From: Calamus simplicifolius
Taxonomy: Eukaryota > Streptophyta > Magnoliopsida > Arecales > Arecaceae
NCBI GenBank assembly: GCA_900491605.1
Contig: UESW01004821.1
Span: forward strand, 1-64,000
DNA: 64,000 nt
Direction: 5' to 3'
The notes under the pieces were generated by a model. That model had not been told where the DNA came from and did not search any database. It saw nothing but the letters and a program-made list of their open reading frames with translations. Positions within the stretch are counted from its first letter, which is position 1. Each line of letters opens with the position of its first letter. Below, piece after piece: positions 32,432 through 43,720 of the stretch. Made by a program: the position numbers and the translations under genes.

Positions 32432-34645
32432 GCCCAGGACCTCCTCGCCTCCCTCCTCCATCGAATCGGCCCCTATCGCGGCGCCGAGCTCCTCCTCTGG
32501 ACCGACGACCACCGGACCCTCCGGTCCTATTATGCCGTCCTCCATCTGGTTCTGCGTGCCTTTCTCAATGTTGGAATGGCTCCAGAAGCTTTAGAAGTCT
32601 TGGGCAGAATCAGAGACATGGGGAACAGGCCGAGCCTATCGGCACTGTCCATTCTTCAAAGGCTGCTATTCCAATTGGGTGACTCGAAGAGTGCCTGGAA
32701 ATTGTTTAAAGATATGATTAGAAAAGGCCCCGGGCCGAAGTCGGGAAACTTCGATGCAATGATTCTTGGCTCTTGCCGAAAAGGGGCCCTCTCTGTTGGC
32801 AAGGCCCTTCTCCGGGTGATGCAAAGATTTCATTGCGAGCCCGATGCATGCAGCTACAACATCTTGATCAAGGCACATTGTGCGTATGGGCGGTCTTCTG
32901 ATGCCTTTGAGTTGTTCGATTCAATGCTTCAATCTGGTTGTGCTCCCACTGTTGTTACTTACAATATACTTACTGAGGCCTTGTGCCAGGAGGGGAGAAT
33001 GGAGGAAGCAAGAAGGCTTGTTGATGTTATGGAACAAGAGGGAATTGAATCTAATACAATTACTTATAATGTTCTAGTCAATGGGCATATGAAGGCAGGG
33101 CAAATTTATAAGGCGAATGCGGTCTATAGAGAGATGAGGGAGAAGGGACTGGCTCCTGATTGCTACACCTTCAACATTCTTGCTGCGGGGCACTGCAAGT
33201 TCGGGAAGGATTGGGAAGGTGAGGGTGAGCATTTGTGGGAATGTGTATTAAAACCGGATGTGCTTGGAGAAGGGCCAACAATAGACTTGCTGATTACAAG
33301 GCTCTGTTGGGATGGGCGGTTGGATGAGGCCCGGGAGCTTCTGCAGCATGCCATCGAGGAGGGTATGACAGTGAGTGTTGCAGGATTTAACTCAATCATC
33401 ACTGGCTATAGCAAGGAGGGATTGGAAGAAGAAGCTTTTGATTTATATCAAATTATGGTGGAGGTTGGTCTTGCGCCCTCATCATCAACTTGCAACTCCT
33501 TGCTCATGGGCTTGTGCAAGAGAGGGAGGCTGGTTGATGCCAGGTTGCTACTAGATAAGATGGTAGAGAAAGGCTATCGCGTGAGCGTATCAGCTTTCAC
33601 AATCTATTTAGATGGGTGTTTCAGAATGGGCAATTCAGCTGCTGCTTTGAGGTGTTGGAATCACATGGAGAAGCAAGGGATCTGTCCCGATGTTGTTGGC
33701 TTCTCGGCCTACATTAATGGTCTCTGTAGAACTAGTTACGTGGAAGAGGCACAAGAGGCTTTCCATGAAATGTGTAGGAGAGGACTGGTTCCAAACAATT
33801 TGACATACAACTCTTTGATTTCTGGATTTTGTAGGGCTGGTAATGTAGCTGAGGCATTGAAATTGGAGAGTGAGATGAGGCAGAATGGCCTTGTTCCTGA
33901 TATGTTCACTACCAATATAATTATAGATGGGTTATGCAGACAGGGAAGGTTGAAGATGGCAAATAACATTTTCACGGAAATGTATAATAATGGATTAACT
34001 CCGAATGTAGTAACTTACAATGCTTTGATCAGTGCTTATTGTAGGGCTTTCGACATGGTGAATGTGGTGAGACTTGTGAATAAGATGTCTTCGGAGGGTT
34101 GTGAACCAGATATCTTCACATACAACATATGGATTCACAGCCTCTGTAACAGTCATACGATGAACCGAGCCATGAAGATGCTAGATGAGCTTGTTTTGAT
34201 GGGTTTTGTTCCTAATACAGTTACTTACAACACTGTGTTGAATGGTATCTGTGGTGATGTGCTTGATCGTGCTATGATTCTGACTGGGAAGTTGCTTAAG
34301 ATGGCCTTTGTTCCCAATGTTGTTACAGTTAACCTGCTGCTCTCTCATTTCTGCAAGCAAGGGCTGGCAAAGAGGGCCTTGATTTGGGGAGAAAAGCTCA
34401 GAGAGGTCTCCTTCATTTTTGATGATGCCACACGGAATATACTTGAGAGGGCCTACCGTGACATGCAAGAGGATGCAGAACCTTTGTCAGCAGAATTGAC
34501 AAAAACCTTATTTTTAGAATTTCTCATGCACATTACATCTAGATCCTTACAGAAGAGTGAACCTTCAAAACATAAACCATTGATGATTACTAATATTGTT
34601 GATCATGGAATTACCAAGTCTTCGAAGAGGATGGATGGGAGATGA
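32432..34645 (+). CDS. P-class pentatricopeptide repeat (PPR) protein, N-terminus incomplete
   Basis: Intronless frame with about 18 tandem 35-residue PPR motifs of the plain P type (e.g. TYNSLISGFCRAGNVAEALK, VVTYNALISAYCRAFDMVNV). It then has a ~75-residue non-repeat tail and TGA at 34643-34645. No E or DYW editing domain. P-class proteins bind organelle RNA one base per motif and act in RNA stability, splicing or translation in mitochondria or plastids. The first Met in frame is 32576, but PPR-like coding runs back to at least 32432 (RSYYAVLHLVLRAFLNVG), with no Met and no transit peptide before the frame decays in AT-rich DNA and meets a stop near 32342. So the true start is missing, in an upstream exon, or displaced by repeat copy B. 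Motif 7 is shortened and irregular. Confidence 0.93.
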   Translation, partial: AQDLLASLLHRIGPYRGAELLLWTDDHRTLRSYYAVLHLVLRAFLNVGMAPEALEVLGRIRDMGNRPSLSALSILQRLLFQLGDSKSAWKLFKDMIRKGPGPKSGNFDAMILGSCRKGALSVGKALLRVMQRFHCEPDACSYNILIKAHCAYGRSSDAFELFDSMLQSGCAPTVVTYNILTEALCQEGRMEEARRLVDVMEQEGIESNTITYNVLVNGHMKAGQIYKANAVYREMREKGLAPDCYTFNILAAGHCKFGKDWEGEGEHLWECVLKPDVLGEGPTIDLLITRLCWDGRLDEARELLQHAIEEGMTVSVAGFNSIITGYSKEGLEEEAFDLYQIMVEVGLAPSSSTCNSLLMGLCKRGRLVDARLLLDKMVEKGYRVSVSAFTIYLDGCFRMGNSAAALRCWNHMEKQGICPDVVGFSAYINGLCRTSYVEEAQEAFHEMCRRGLVPNNLTYNSLISGFCRAGNVAEALKLESEMRQNGLVPDMFTTNIIIDGLCRQGRLKMANNIFTEMYNNGLTPNVVTYNALISAYCRAFDMVNVVRLVNKMSSEGCEPDIFTYNIWIHSLCNSHTMNRAMKMLDELVLMGFVPNTVTYNTVLNGICGDVLDRAMILTGKLLKMAFVPNVVTVNLLLSHFCKQGLAKRALIWGEKLREVSFIFDDATRNILERAYRDMQEDAEPLSAELTKTLFLEFLMHITSRSLQKSEPSKHKPLMITNIVDHGITKSSKRMDGR

Positions 34646-37554
34646 TGATGATATGAGAACCATGTGGCATGAGCACATGTTTTCTGGTTGGAGTTGCTTA
34701 ATGCTAATATTCCCATCTCCCGAACTTCTTCATGAATGAGAGATGAAGTTGTCCATGATTGAGCAGGCCAACAGGTCCGTTTCACGTTTTCATGGGATCT
34801 GACTCTTGTTGAGAAGTATGGAAGTTCTCCAATTCATGTAGCAGGAGAACCAACCATGGACACACTGATGGTCGTTCCATTGCTTTTGGTACACGGTTCA
34901 GTCCTGATAAATAGACTTATGAAACACAATGCAGGGTCGGATCATCAATGCTCTGGGATTATCATAAAAGTGAAAATGATCCTGAACTGATGTTGCTTTT
35001 ATTGGAAACTACTAGCTGGACTGAAGCTGGGCTGCTTTCTGCTCTATTTTAAAGCAAAGGCTGTAAGTCAGACTGAAAAATTATAACTGATCTCATTTCT
35101 TTATAGGTTATGGATGTTGCCAGCTCATGGAACATTTTAATGATTCCATCATACTGCATTCAAGCCTTTGTTATATATCAGTGCAATTTCTTCAATAACT
35201 TTGCCAAATACTGGCAGTTATAATGCAAAAGGCAATTTATGCTGTACCATTATTTCGCAAAGCTGCAGCAACCTGATTATGTGTTAGTAAAGCAGTGTAA
35301 GATATGTTGTTTTACTGGTTTTTTACCATCACTAATTGTCAGCTATAGATTGCAAGATCATGAGGATGCTTCATTATTGTTTTAAAAGTTTAATAGGCCA
35401 TTAGTATTTACAAATTATTTCAAAAATCTGCAAGTGATAAAAGTAATGAATTCTTTGTCTTCATTATTGTTTCTTTATGGTTTCCCTAGTCCAGTGGCCA
35501 AACTCCATTAGCATTTCACTTTGCAAGATCGCCAAACATGTTGCTATACTGATTGCCGCATGCTAACAAATGGTGCTCCAGTGCTTGAGGCTTTCCTCAT
35601 TACATTGTCTAGGGAGGGTCATATTGTCACTTTTTACCTTGTAAGCGAAGAGACTGTTTTCGTGTTTCGAACCTTCGACATCTAGGTCATAATTAAGCAA
35701 TCTTACTATTTTATCAACAATCAAGGTTCACTCTCTGACTGATCATCGTGTGCTGAACTGTTTAAAAATCCTGTTGGCTTTTGCTTCTCTTTATTACAAA
35801 GATAATAGTGCAGTCTCTTGCTTATTTGTGGATTCTACTGTAATTAATTGCAGGTGATTGACAACAGAATCTTCAGAGTCCCCAGAAATGTTTTTCCATC
35901 GCATTCAATAATGTCACTTTACTGCACAGGTAATAATAACCATCTTGTTTCATTGATTATTTCAGAAGCTAATGTAGCAGAATTACATCGTCTCCATAGT
36001 TCTCTTTTTCCTCAAGGAGACTTACAGTTCTTCTCCATGTTCCTCCAGGAGATACTGTGGCAGACACTGTGCAGAGCATCCTTGTCTGATCCAGGGATAA
36101 GACATTCAACATACGTGTCATTTTAGATGCAGTGGCCCAGATCATTAATGCAGGATGTTCATTATCTAAATTAGATATGACGAGATTTGAATGGAGATCA
36201 ACTGAATGTAGCCAAGTCAAGTTATAAACACACAAATACACAGCAGCCTTAGCTACCTTCTATGATCGGAAGTTTCCACCAGCAATATTGATCATTTGGC
36301 ATAGTTCTATTCATTTTTGAGCTACTAATTCATTGGCATCAACTGCAATTCCTTTAGTTGCTTCTTTTTCTCAGGCTTGAACTATTGCAAATTTTAAGAA
36401 TTAATTCATCAAGCAGACAATAATAAGCAAGAATATCCTGCAATCACCTGGCATTATTGTGGAACATCCTTGCCATATGACTTTGACAAGCTATTTGCTT
36501 GAGGAAATTCTTACTTATCAGTCAACAGAAGCAACTTGAGAACTTGGATAAAACTAGTGGGCTTTTCATTCTTCCATTAGATGCAATCTGGATAATTCAA
36601 CTCAGCTTTCAACAGAGCTAGACAAATTATTGCAACATGCTTTCCCAAAAGCCTGAAGGACTGTTACAGCATAAAGTTACCAACCTATGACAACCATTCG
36701 CAAGATCATGTGTAGGAAGGGCCCAGACTGTTGCCTGTAAACATAGTTCTTGGAAAGACATGTACAATATAATTATGTGTTTTCAACTCTTGATCCATCT
36801 TTAGAAAGAAAGTGCCAAACGCCCTGAACTTCAGATACAGGATTTACAGCTCTATGGCACATTGAAGAATTTGTTTATGTAACTTTTATGGCAGAGTGCA
36901 ATTGCTGGAGTAAGGTATCTACTGATGGTTTTAGTAACTCAGATGCTTTGGATGATGATTTGTGAAAAACATGTAAAAATGAACTGTTTATTAGCGTGCT
37001 GAGTTATATGTAGCCCACGGCAAATAATTCTGAATGTAGGTAGGGTTGAGCAACTAGAAAAGAAGCTGATGCTGGAGCTAGACATGTTGGAAATTGATAG
37101 TGATGGTGAATCAGTGTTCATAATTTGCAGAAAATATCATACAAATCATTAGAGCAAAACCAAGGGTAAGGATATCCTTTATGGTGAATGATCGAAGAGC
37201 CTGAACATGGTTGTGGCTATGGTTCCGTTCATCATGATTGTCTGCAATGACTTTTTTTCCTCCCCTTGCTGCAGGTCTTCAATCAAATTGAATACCATTG
37301 TTTATTGTTGTGGGCTTAGTCCACTGCACAATCATAAAAATCCTGGCCACAAGAATCAACAGAAATTGAAGATTCTGTAACGATAGCGAGGAGTAAAAAA
37401 TGATGAAGATTTGATGAAGAAATGAACAAAGAAGTCATGGAGGGCGATCATACGACGTATCAGAATTGATTGAAGGATTATTACTCTTTTTTTTTTTTCA
37501 GTGTTGCTGGAAGCACACCCAAAGAGTTTACGGAGGTTGGGAAATGACACCAAC
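34646..37554. other. PPR 3' flank and intergenic DNA
   Basis: No protein recognised. Intron-like AG borders occur (for example TAATTGCAG near 35852 and CTTGCTGCAG near 37275), so a spliced 3' untranslated region is possible but not shown. Ends at the target site of Tat element 2. Confidence 0.45.
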
Positions 37555-38376
37555 TGTTACCGCAAATCACTTTTGATGAGCATCAGGTGAGAGAAAATCT
37601 TCGCAGGCCTTTGAGGGAATGGTGGGAGGAATCTGCAAGAAAAGCTTCGGACCGGTGGTTCCGACGGGGACCCTTCGACACCCAAGTTAGTGATTTGGAG
37701 AACATGGATTTTTAATGATCAAGTAGAGCTTGAACCCCCTATCTTGAGGGCTGGGGATTTATATACATGTTCGAAGGATCCCTCTTACCCTTCATTCGTA
37801 ACGGTCGAGTCCCTTTTGGATGGTTGTTGGTTTTCGGTCTTCGACGTGCCATAAAGGATGGGTAGTGGGCTGAAAGTGGGTGGCCACACTCGTCGTTAGT
37901 GGCGCCAGGGGGAGGCACGTTCATTGCACACGTCACCGAGCACATTCGTGGCGGAGTAATCCGCCATTCTCGAGGAAGTGGGCCACAGCTTGGCCGAGGA
38001 TGATCGACGCCGGGGCCGACACCGAGGCTGACATCGAGGTCGATGCCGAGGTCGACGCCTAGGCCGACGCCGAAACCGACGCCGTATTGAGGCTGAAATG
38101 GGCCGTGGCCGACGCAGAGGCCGACACCAAGGCCGAGACGGGCCGCGGCCGATGCGGAGGTCGAGATGGGCCGAAGCCGATGCCGAGGCCAAAATGGGCC
38201 ATGGCCGATGCAGAGGCCGACACCAAGGCCGAGACGGGCCGCGGCCGACGCGGAGGTCGAGATGGGCCGGGGGCGGGGTGAGCGCAATGCCAAAGGATTA
38301 GAATGCACCAAACCATGTGACATCGTGCTCGTGATCCCGTCATCTTGTGGGTCATTTGGCCTGATCAGCCACATCA
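37555..38376 (-). repeat. 3' LTR of Tat element 2
   Basis: 822 bp. The inner part (37990-38285) is a GC-rich run of GCCGAGGCCGAC-type hexamer repeats and about 60-bp longer units. A TATA-like TATATAAAT lies at 37757-37765 on the minus strand. Clearly diverged from the other LTR, including a deletion near 37649. Confidence 0.93.
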
Positions 38377-38395
38377 GATGCCCCCCGCCCCTGAG
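38377..38395 (-). other. Polypurine tract, element 2
   Basis: Minus strand CTCAGGGGCGGGGGGCATC, directly before the 3' LTR. Matches the tract of element 1 in length and ending GGGGGCATC. Confidence 0.85.
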
Positions 38396-38751
38396 CTGGC
38401 GTCACCGTTTAAAGGAAAGGGGCGTCGAATCATTAGCGGCTGATCCCCATATCGCGTTGAACGGTGTCCACACGTGTCCTTGATAAGACAGCTCCTTTAA
38501 GACGGTAAGATCGTGGGGCGTCATCATCTCCGCGTACCGTCAGATCCGCCTCGAGGCTAGGAAGTACTCTGAGATCCTCGAAATATCGGCGACCATCATT
38601 GAGTCGCCAAATCACTGGCACCGATACGCTCTCATTGGTTGGAGGTCTTGTCTACCGTGCGCTCGGAGCATCGCCGCAGAGTCCTTCTCAATGAATAGCA
38701 TCCGCGTGTTCGGTGCATCGGGTAGGACGATTTTGAAATGTCGATGAGGAA

Positions 38752-38759
38752 TATATAAG
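38752..38759 (+). promoter_or_regulatory. TATA box upstream of the antisense ORF, element 2
   Basis: TATATAAG on the + strand, about 110 bp before the ATG at 38862, in a context typical of a plant core promoter (GAGGAATATATAAGCAGGGG). It lies inside the element but faces opposite to gag-pol, so the antisense gene may have its own promoter. Confidence 0.6.
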
Positions 38760-38861
38760 CAGGGGCGTGCCCTAACTTCAATTTCACCTACTGCCCAGAG
38801 TTTCTTCTTCCAGCGTGAGAGCCTCTCCAATTTCTCCTTCATCTGCCCAGGTTAGTTCTTC

Positions 38862-39440
38862 ATGCCTTCTCAGTCATCTTCTTCTAATTCATCCTCCTAA
38901 TCCTCCACAAATCAGGTCCCTCTAACCCGTAGGGCTACAGCCAGGGAACCTGCTATCAGGAGTTCGCCGGTAGCCGTAGCTCCACCTCCTAGGATAGCTT
39001 CATCTTCTAGGGCAAGCAGAGGTTCCCCCGAGGGGACTGTCTCCACGGTTACTTCCGCTGACCTTGCAGCTTTTAGAGTGGCCTATAGGATACCCGAAGA
39101 GGTGCGACCGATCGCACTAAGACCCAATGACAGGGTGACTTCTCCCCCTCGGGGGGTCGCCTATATGAGGAGTTTTTGAAGGCCGGTCTTCGTCTTCCTC
39201 TTCACCCTTTCATCATTAATCTCCTAGATAGGTACAATTTGGTCCCGGCCCAACTAGTTCCCAACTCGATTAGGGCCATTTGTGCCTTCTTGGTGTTGAC
39301 CCACCTTCCGGGCTTCCCGAGCAACATATCCCTCTTCCGCAATCTCTACACCATCCGGGCTCAGTCCGGCTGGTGGTTATTTGCCCCCCGGCCGGGTAGA
39401 GCCCTTAGGCTAGATCTTCCGCCGTCCATAAAGGGATGAA
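38862..39440 (+). pseudogene. Decayed antisense ORF (aORF), element 2
   Basis: The + strand starts with a Ser-rich MPSQSSSSNSSS and a stop, then the same frame continues with SPEGTVSTVTSADLAAF, aligning with SPEGTASTMTRLDLEKI of element 1. After a stop or shift near 39178 the conserved domain continues (LKAGLRLPLHPFIINLLDRY, LVPNSIRAICAFLVL, LYTIRAQSGWWLFAPRPGRA), ending SIKG then stop at 39437-39439, where element 1 reads SIKGWKS. Beyond this only degenerate traces remain to about 39800, and exons 2-3 of element 1 have no clear match. Function unknown, non-functional here. Confidence 0.8.
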
Positions 39441-40390
39441 AATCCTGATTCTTTTTCGCCGAGGTAGACGGGGTTAAAAGGGATGGGGCATGCCTAATAC
39501 TGAGGCCAACAAGAACTTTCAGTCGTGCCAAGGGACCAGGAGGCTTTTGATCTTCTCTTGGCGACTGAGCTACCGAAGCTCTTAGGTCTTCGTCGAGGAG
39601 GTGGCTGAAGCTGGGGCCGGGCCTACCTCCATGGTTTTTATGACTGCCGGGCTAAGGCCCTGAGGGTCTTTGGTACTAACGGCCTCAAAGACATGGAACC
39701 CAACGAAGACCTTGAGGATGGGGGGGTTAACCACGGCTCCGTTCGGCCGACAATGCTGCCCTTCCAGCTGACGGGGATGCATCCTGAACCGATGCTGCTC
39801 CAGCCAATAACTGAAGATGGTCTCAGCTTTTTATTTTGTTTCTGTCTAACAATGTATTCAAGTTCGACTATGGTCGGCATTTTGTAAGAGCTTGGGTACT
39901 TAATGAAAAGAAAGTATCTTTTGAAATTCATGTTGAAGCTACAAATTCTTCCCATTTTTTTTTTCAAAAAAGGTTATCGGTACTTAGCTCCTCGAGTTGC
40001 TAGCCCAATGCAATCTTCGGTGCCCGTAGGAGCGTAGAATCGCACTAACCCGACCGAAATGGGGTCCCTTGTAGGGTAGCTAGAGATGTTTTGGGATCAA
40101 TATGCGATGATTCCTAACCACCGACGTCGGGTTGCTGACGAGCCGTAATTATCGAGTGGGCCTAGAACAGTCTTGTGACCCTAAGCCTTTGGCACTATGT
40201 TGTCAAAGGGCTTTATAATGTTGCCTTGCCGATATGGATTATGTGCCATTCCGCCGATGGGCATTTAATGTGGTCTCATGGGAGTGACTTAATATCGTGC
40301 CAGAAGCCTCTTAACCCCGAAGGGCGACCTGAGGGTCTTCCAACCAGACTCAGGGTCTTTTCAACCCCGAAGGGTGACCTGAGGGTGCTG
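39441..40390. other. Spacer between aORF relic and pol, element 2
   Basis: Degenerate aORF traces to about 39800, then unique sequence. Two AACCCCGAAGGGYGACCTGAGGG-like repeats about 50 bp apart lie near 40315-40385. No intact frame. Confidence 0.5.
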
Positions 40391-40409
40391 TGACCAGGCT
40401 CATGGTCTA

Positions 40410-40530
40410 ACGTTGGAGTTTGGCTTTAGCACCGACACTAAAGTTGGGCTTCGGTGCCGACGCGAGAGTCGGGCTTCGGCACCGACATGGGAGTCGGGCT
40501 TTGGTGCCGACGCGGGAGTCGGGCTTCGGC
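40410..40530. repeat. Short GC-rich tandem array after pol, element 2
   Basis: About four units of 27-30 bp with GAGTCGGGCTTCGG and GGTGCCGACGCG words. It sits at the same place as the 125-bp array of element 1, between pol and the antisense gene, but the sequence is unrelated. Confidence 0.75.
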
Positions 40531-40639
40531 CACATTGTCATGGAACAGAGAGGCAATGCAAAGTAATGCGTAAAAGTGCACTTTTATTTCAATAAGATTG
40601 AAGGATGAGGTATTCAAACTTACGAACATCCAGTCGAGT

Positions 40640-41990
40640 ACATCACTGATAGTACCGGCGAAGGTTGTTGGAATTCCAAGTTCGAGGGAGCGATCTCCCG
40701 TTAAGCTCCTCGATTCGATAAGCTCCTCGGTGAATGGCCTCCACGACCCAATATGGCCCCTCCCAATTGGGTGATAACTTTCCTCCCTCCGTTGGCCTTG
40801 AGACCTCGGCCTTCGGAGGACCAAGTCTCCAAGATGGAACACTCGGGGTCTAACGCGAGCATTGTAATACCTTGCCGCTTTTTGACGATAGGCGGCCATC
40901 CTGATCCATGCTTGATCGCGCGTCTCCTCAATGAGGTCCAAGCTGGCCCTCAGTTGGGCTGAGTTGTCCTCCTCATTGTAGGCTTCCACCCTGGGACTGG
41001 GGACCCCAATTTTCACTGGAATGACGGCCTCGGACCCGAAGACGAGACTGAACGGGGTTTCGCCGGTTGGAGTTCTCGGAGTGGTATGGTAGGCCCATAG
41101 GACATAGGGAAGTTCTTCCACCCATCTTCCTTTAAAGTCGTCGAGCCGTGTCCGAAGCCCCTGAAGGATAGTACGGTTGGTTACCTCTGTCGCCCCATTG
41201 GTCTGTGGGTGACTGACAAAGGTGAATCTTTGGTTGATCCCTAACTAAGTATAAAATTCTCTAAAGGGGGCATTATCGAACTGTCGGCCGTTGTCTGTAA
41301 TGAGAGTGTTGGGAAGTCCAAAATGGCAAATTATAGACTTCCAGAAGAAGGTTCTCACTCTTGCTTCGATTATTTTGGCTAGAGCTTTAGCCTCTACCCA
41401 TTTGGTGAAGTGGTCGATAGCGACCAGCAAAAACCTTCGTTGACCGGAGGCAGGGAAATGGTCCCAAAATGTCCATCCCCCACTGGGCGAAGGGCCACGG
41501 AGCAGAGATGGGACTCAGATAAGAAGTGGGCTGCCGCTGGACATTGGCGTGCCGTTGGCAACTGTCACATTTTTGTACTAGCTCGGCCGCATCTTCACGC
41601 ATGGTGAGCCAATAATAGCCTTGATGAAGGGCTTTATATGCCAGCGCTCTGCCCCCCAGATGGTTCCCGCATGCGCCTTCGTGAATCTCACGATGGATGT
41701 AGTTGGCCTCAGCAGGACCAACACACTTGAGGAGGGGATATGAGAAGGATCTTCGGTACAGGCGGCCATCCATTATCAGGAATTTGGAAGCTCGCCACTT
41801 GGGGAGTCTGGCCTCGGAGGGGTCATTGGGAAGGACACCATCGGTGAGATACTGGACATAGGTGTCCATCCAAGAAGGCCCCTGCTCGACCGGCAGAGCC
41901 TCCTCCACCGCCTCGATGCTTGGGACTTGTAGATGCTCCACGTATGTCCTCCCCAAGGTCTCGTCGGTCGAGGTGGCCAAGCGGGACAGC
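40640..41990 (-). pseudogene. Integrase region, Tat element 2
   Basis: Minus strand. Zinc-binding part REIHEGACGNHLGGRALAYK with CDSCQRHAN (about 41700-41550); core acidic positions in MDILGPFP (about 41480), TDNGRQFDN (about 41285) and the conserved TNG-A-E box (about 41200). The C-terminal part ELPYVLWAYHTTPRTPTGE starts near 41120. A stop near 41247 and frameshifts near 41430 and 40790 break it. Close relative of the element 1 integrase. Confidence 0.88.
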
Positions 41991-42029
41991 GCATCAGCCC
42001 GGGCATTCTCTTCTCGGGGAATATAGCTG

Positions 42030-42960
42030 ACATAGAAGCGAGCAAAGAGGAGGGACTACGATTGGACCTTGCTCAGGTATCGGGACATGATGGGATCCCG
42101 AGCCTCATACTCCCCTATGATTTGTCCCGAGACGAGTTGGGAGTCGGTGTATGCTCTGAGATGCTCCACTTTAAGTTCCTTGGCAAGCTTCATCCTGGCC
42201 AACAAGGCTTCGTACTCATCTTGATTGTTCGTGACAGGGAAGAGAAAGCAGAGAGCATACTCGATTATTAAATTGTTGGGGCCGGCGAGAATGAGTCCGG
42301 TGCCGCTCCCTTGGGAGTTTGATGCCCCGTCCACGTAAAGAATCCAATCCTTTCTTGGATAAGTGGTCGGTGCCTCCAGGGGCTTCGTCGGGGCCTCCTT
42401 GGCCAGCTCATTGGTCCAGGTGCATTCGACTAGGAAATCCGCCAAGACCTGGGACTTCATAGCCGACCTTGGTTTGAAGATCAGGTCGTATTCTCTCAAC
42501 TTGAGCGCCCACTTTGCCAGCTGGCTAGAAGTATCAGGGCGGGTTAAGATCATCCTCAGGGGCTGGTCCATCAACACCACGATTGAGTGGGCTTGGAAGT
42601 AAGGTCGGAGACGTTGAGCCGATACTATTAGCGCAACAATAATTTTTTCGGTTTTGGTGTACCTAGTCTCGGCGTCATGAAGCACTTTACTGGTATAATA
42701 CACCGGCCTTTGCGATCCTTCAGTGTCTATTCAGACGAGGACGGAACTGACTACCTCTTGAGAAGCGGCCAGGTACAAAAAGAGATCCTCCCCTTCCACA
42801 GGTTTTGACAATAGTGGCGGAGTCGATAAAAAATTCATCAGTTCCTCGAAGGCCCTTTGGCAGTCAGCCGTCCACTCGAAGGCGTTGACTTTTTGCAAGG
42901 CCTTGAAGAAGGGGAGGCATCGCTCAGCTGATCTGGACAAGAAACGACTCAGAGCTGCCA
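42030..42960 (-). pseudogene. RNase H and second RNase H, Tat element 2
   Basis: The first RNase H runs 42940-42420 (DLFLYLAASQEVVSSVLV, YYTSKVLHDAETRYTKTEK). The second runs about 42360-42056 (WILYVDGASNSQGSGTGLIL, YTDSQLVSGQIIGEYEARD) and is better preserved than in element 1. The paired domains support the Tat assignment. A stop near 42730 separates the first frame from the next. Confidence 0.88.
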
Positions 42961-43009
42961 GCCTCTCAGTCAGATGCTAGATTTCTTTTTATTCACAAGC
43001 GGCCTCATG

Positions 43010-43720
43010 TCCAGGATAGCTTGAATCTTATCCAGGTTCGCCTCTATCCCTCGTTGCGTCACCATGAATCACAGGAACTTGTCCGCTGCGACTCCAAAGG
43101 CACACTTCTGGGGGTTCAGCCTCATCTGAAATTGACGAAGATTGCTGAAGGTCTCCATCAGGTCAGATATATGGTCGTCGACTCGAACGCTTTTGGTCAG
43201 CATGTTGTCTACGTATACTTCCATATTGTGCCCAATCTGACTTTCAAATATTTTATTCATCAGCCTCTGATAGGTAGCCCTGGCATTTTTCAATCTGAAG
43301 GGCATGACCTTATAGCAATAAATCCCTTTCTCGGTCACAAATGATGTGTCCTCCTCATCTGATGGCTCCATTCTGATCTGGTTGTACCCCGAGAAGGCAT
43401 CCATGAAACTGAAAGTCTCGTGGCCGGAGGTGGCATCGACTAACTGGTCGATCCTAGGGAGCGAGAAGCTATCCTTGGGGCAAGCCTTGTTGAGGTCGGT
43501 GAAGTTGACGCATATCCTTCAGCTTCCATTGGTTTTCTGAACCATCACCACATTAGCCAACCAGTCGAGGTAGTGAACCTCCCGAATGTGGCTGGCGGCG
43601 ATCAGTTTGTGGACCTCCTCGTCGACGACTTTCTGTTGCTCGGGAGCAAAGCTCCTCTTCTTTTGTCGAACCACCCTACAGTTGGATTTAATGTTAAGTT
43701 TGTGAGTGATTACCTCCGTC
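43010..43720 (-). pseudogene. Reverse transcriptase region, Tat element 2, altered active site
   Basis: Minus-strand frames at 43720-43519 and 43404-43069 hold DWLANVVMVQKTNGS, then FTDLNKACPKDSFSLPRIDQ and FMDAFSGYNQIRM. The catalytic box reads YVDNML (about 43225-43207) instead of YVDDML, losing one of the two essential aspartates. A stop near 43518 also interrupts it. So this RT would be inactive even if translated. Confidence 0.88.

Noticed and set aside
35848..36126. Possible small gene downstream of the PPR gene
   Set aside because: A 92-codon frame with no motif in AT-rich DNA; more likely 3' untranslated or intergenic sequence.
37880..38374. Ala/Arg-rich frames in the element 2 LTR, both strands
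   Set aside because: They arise from GCCGAC-type repeats in the LTR and are not conserved as protein.
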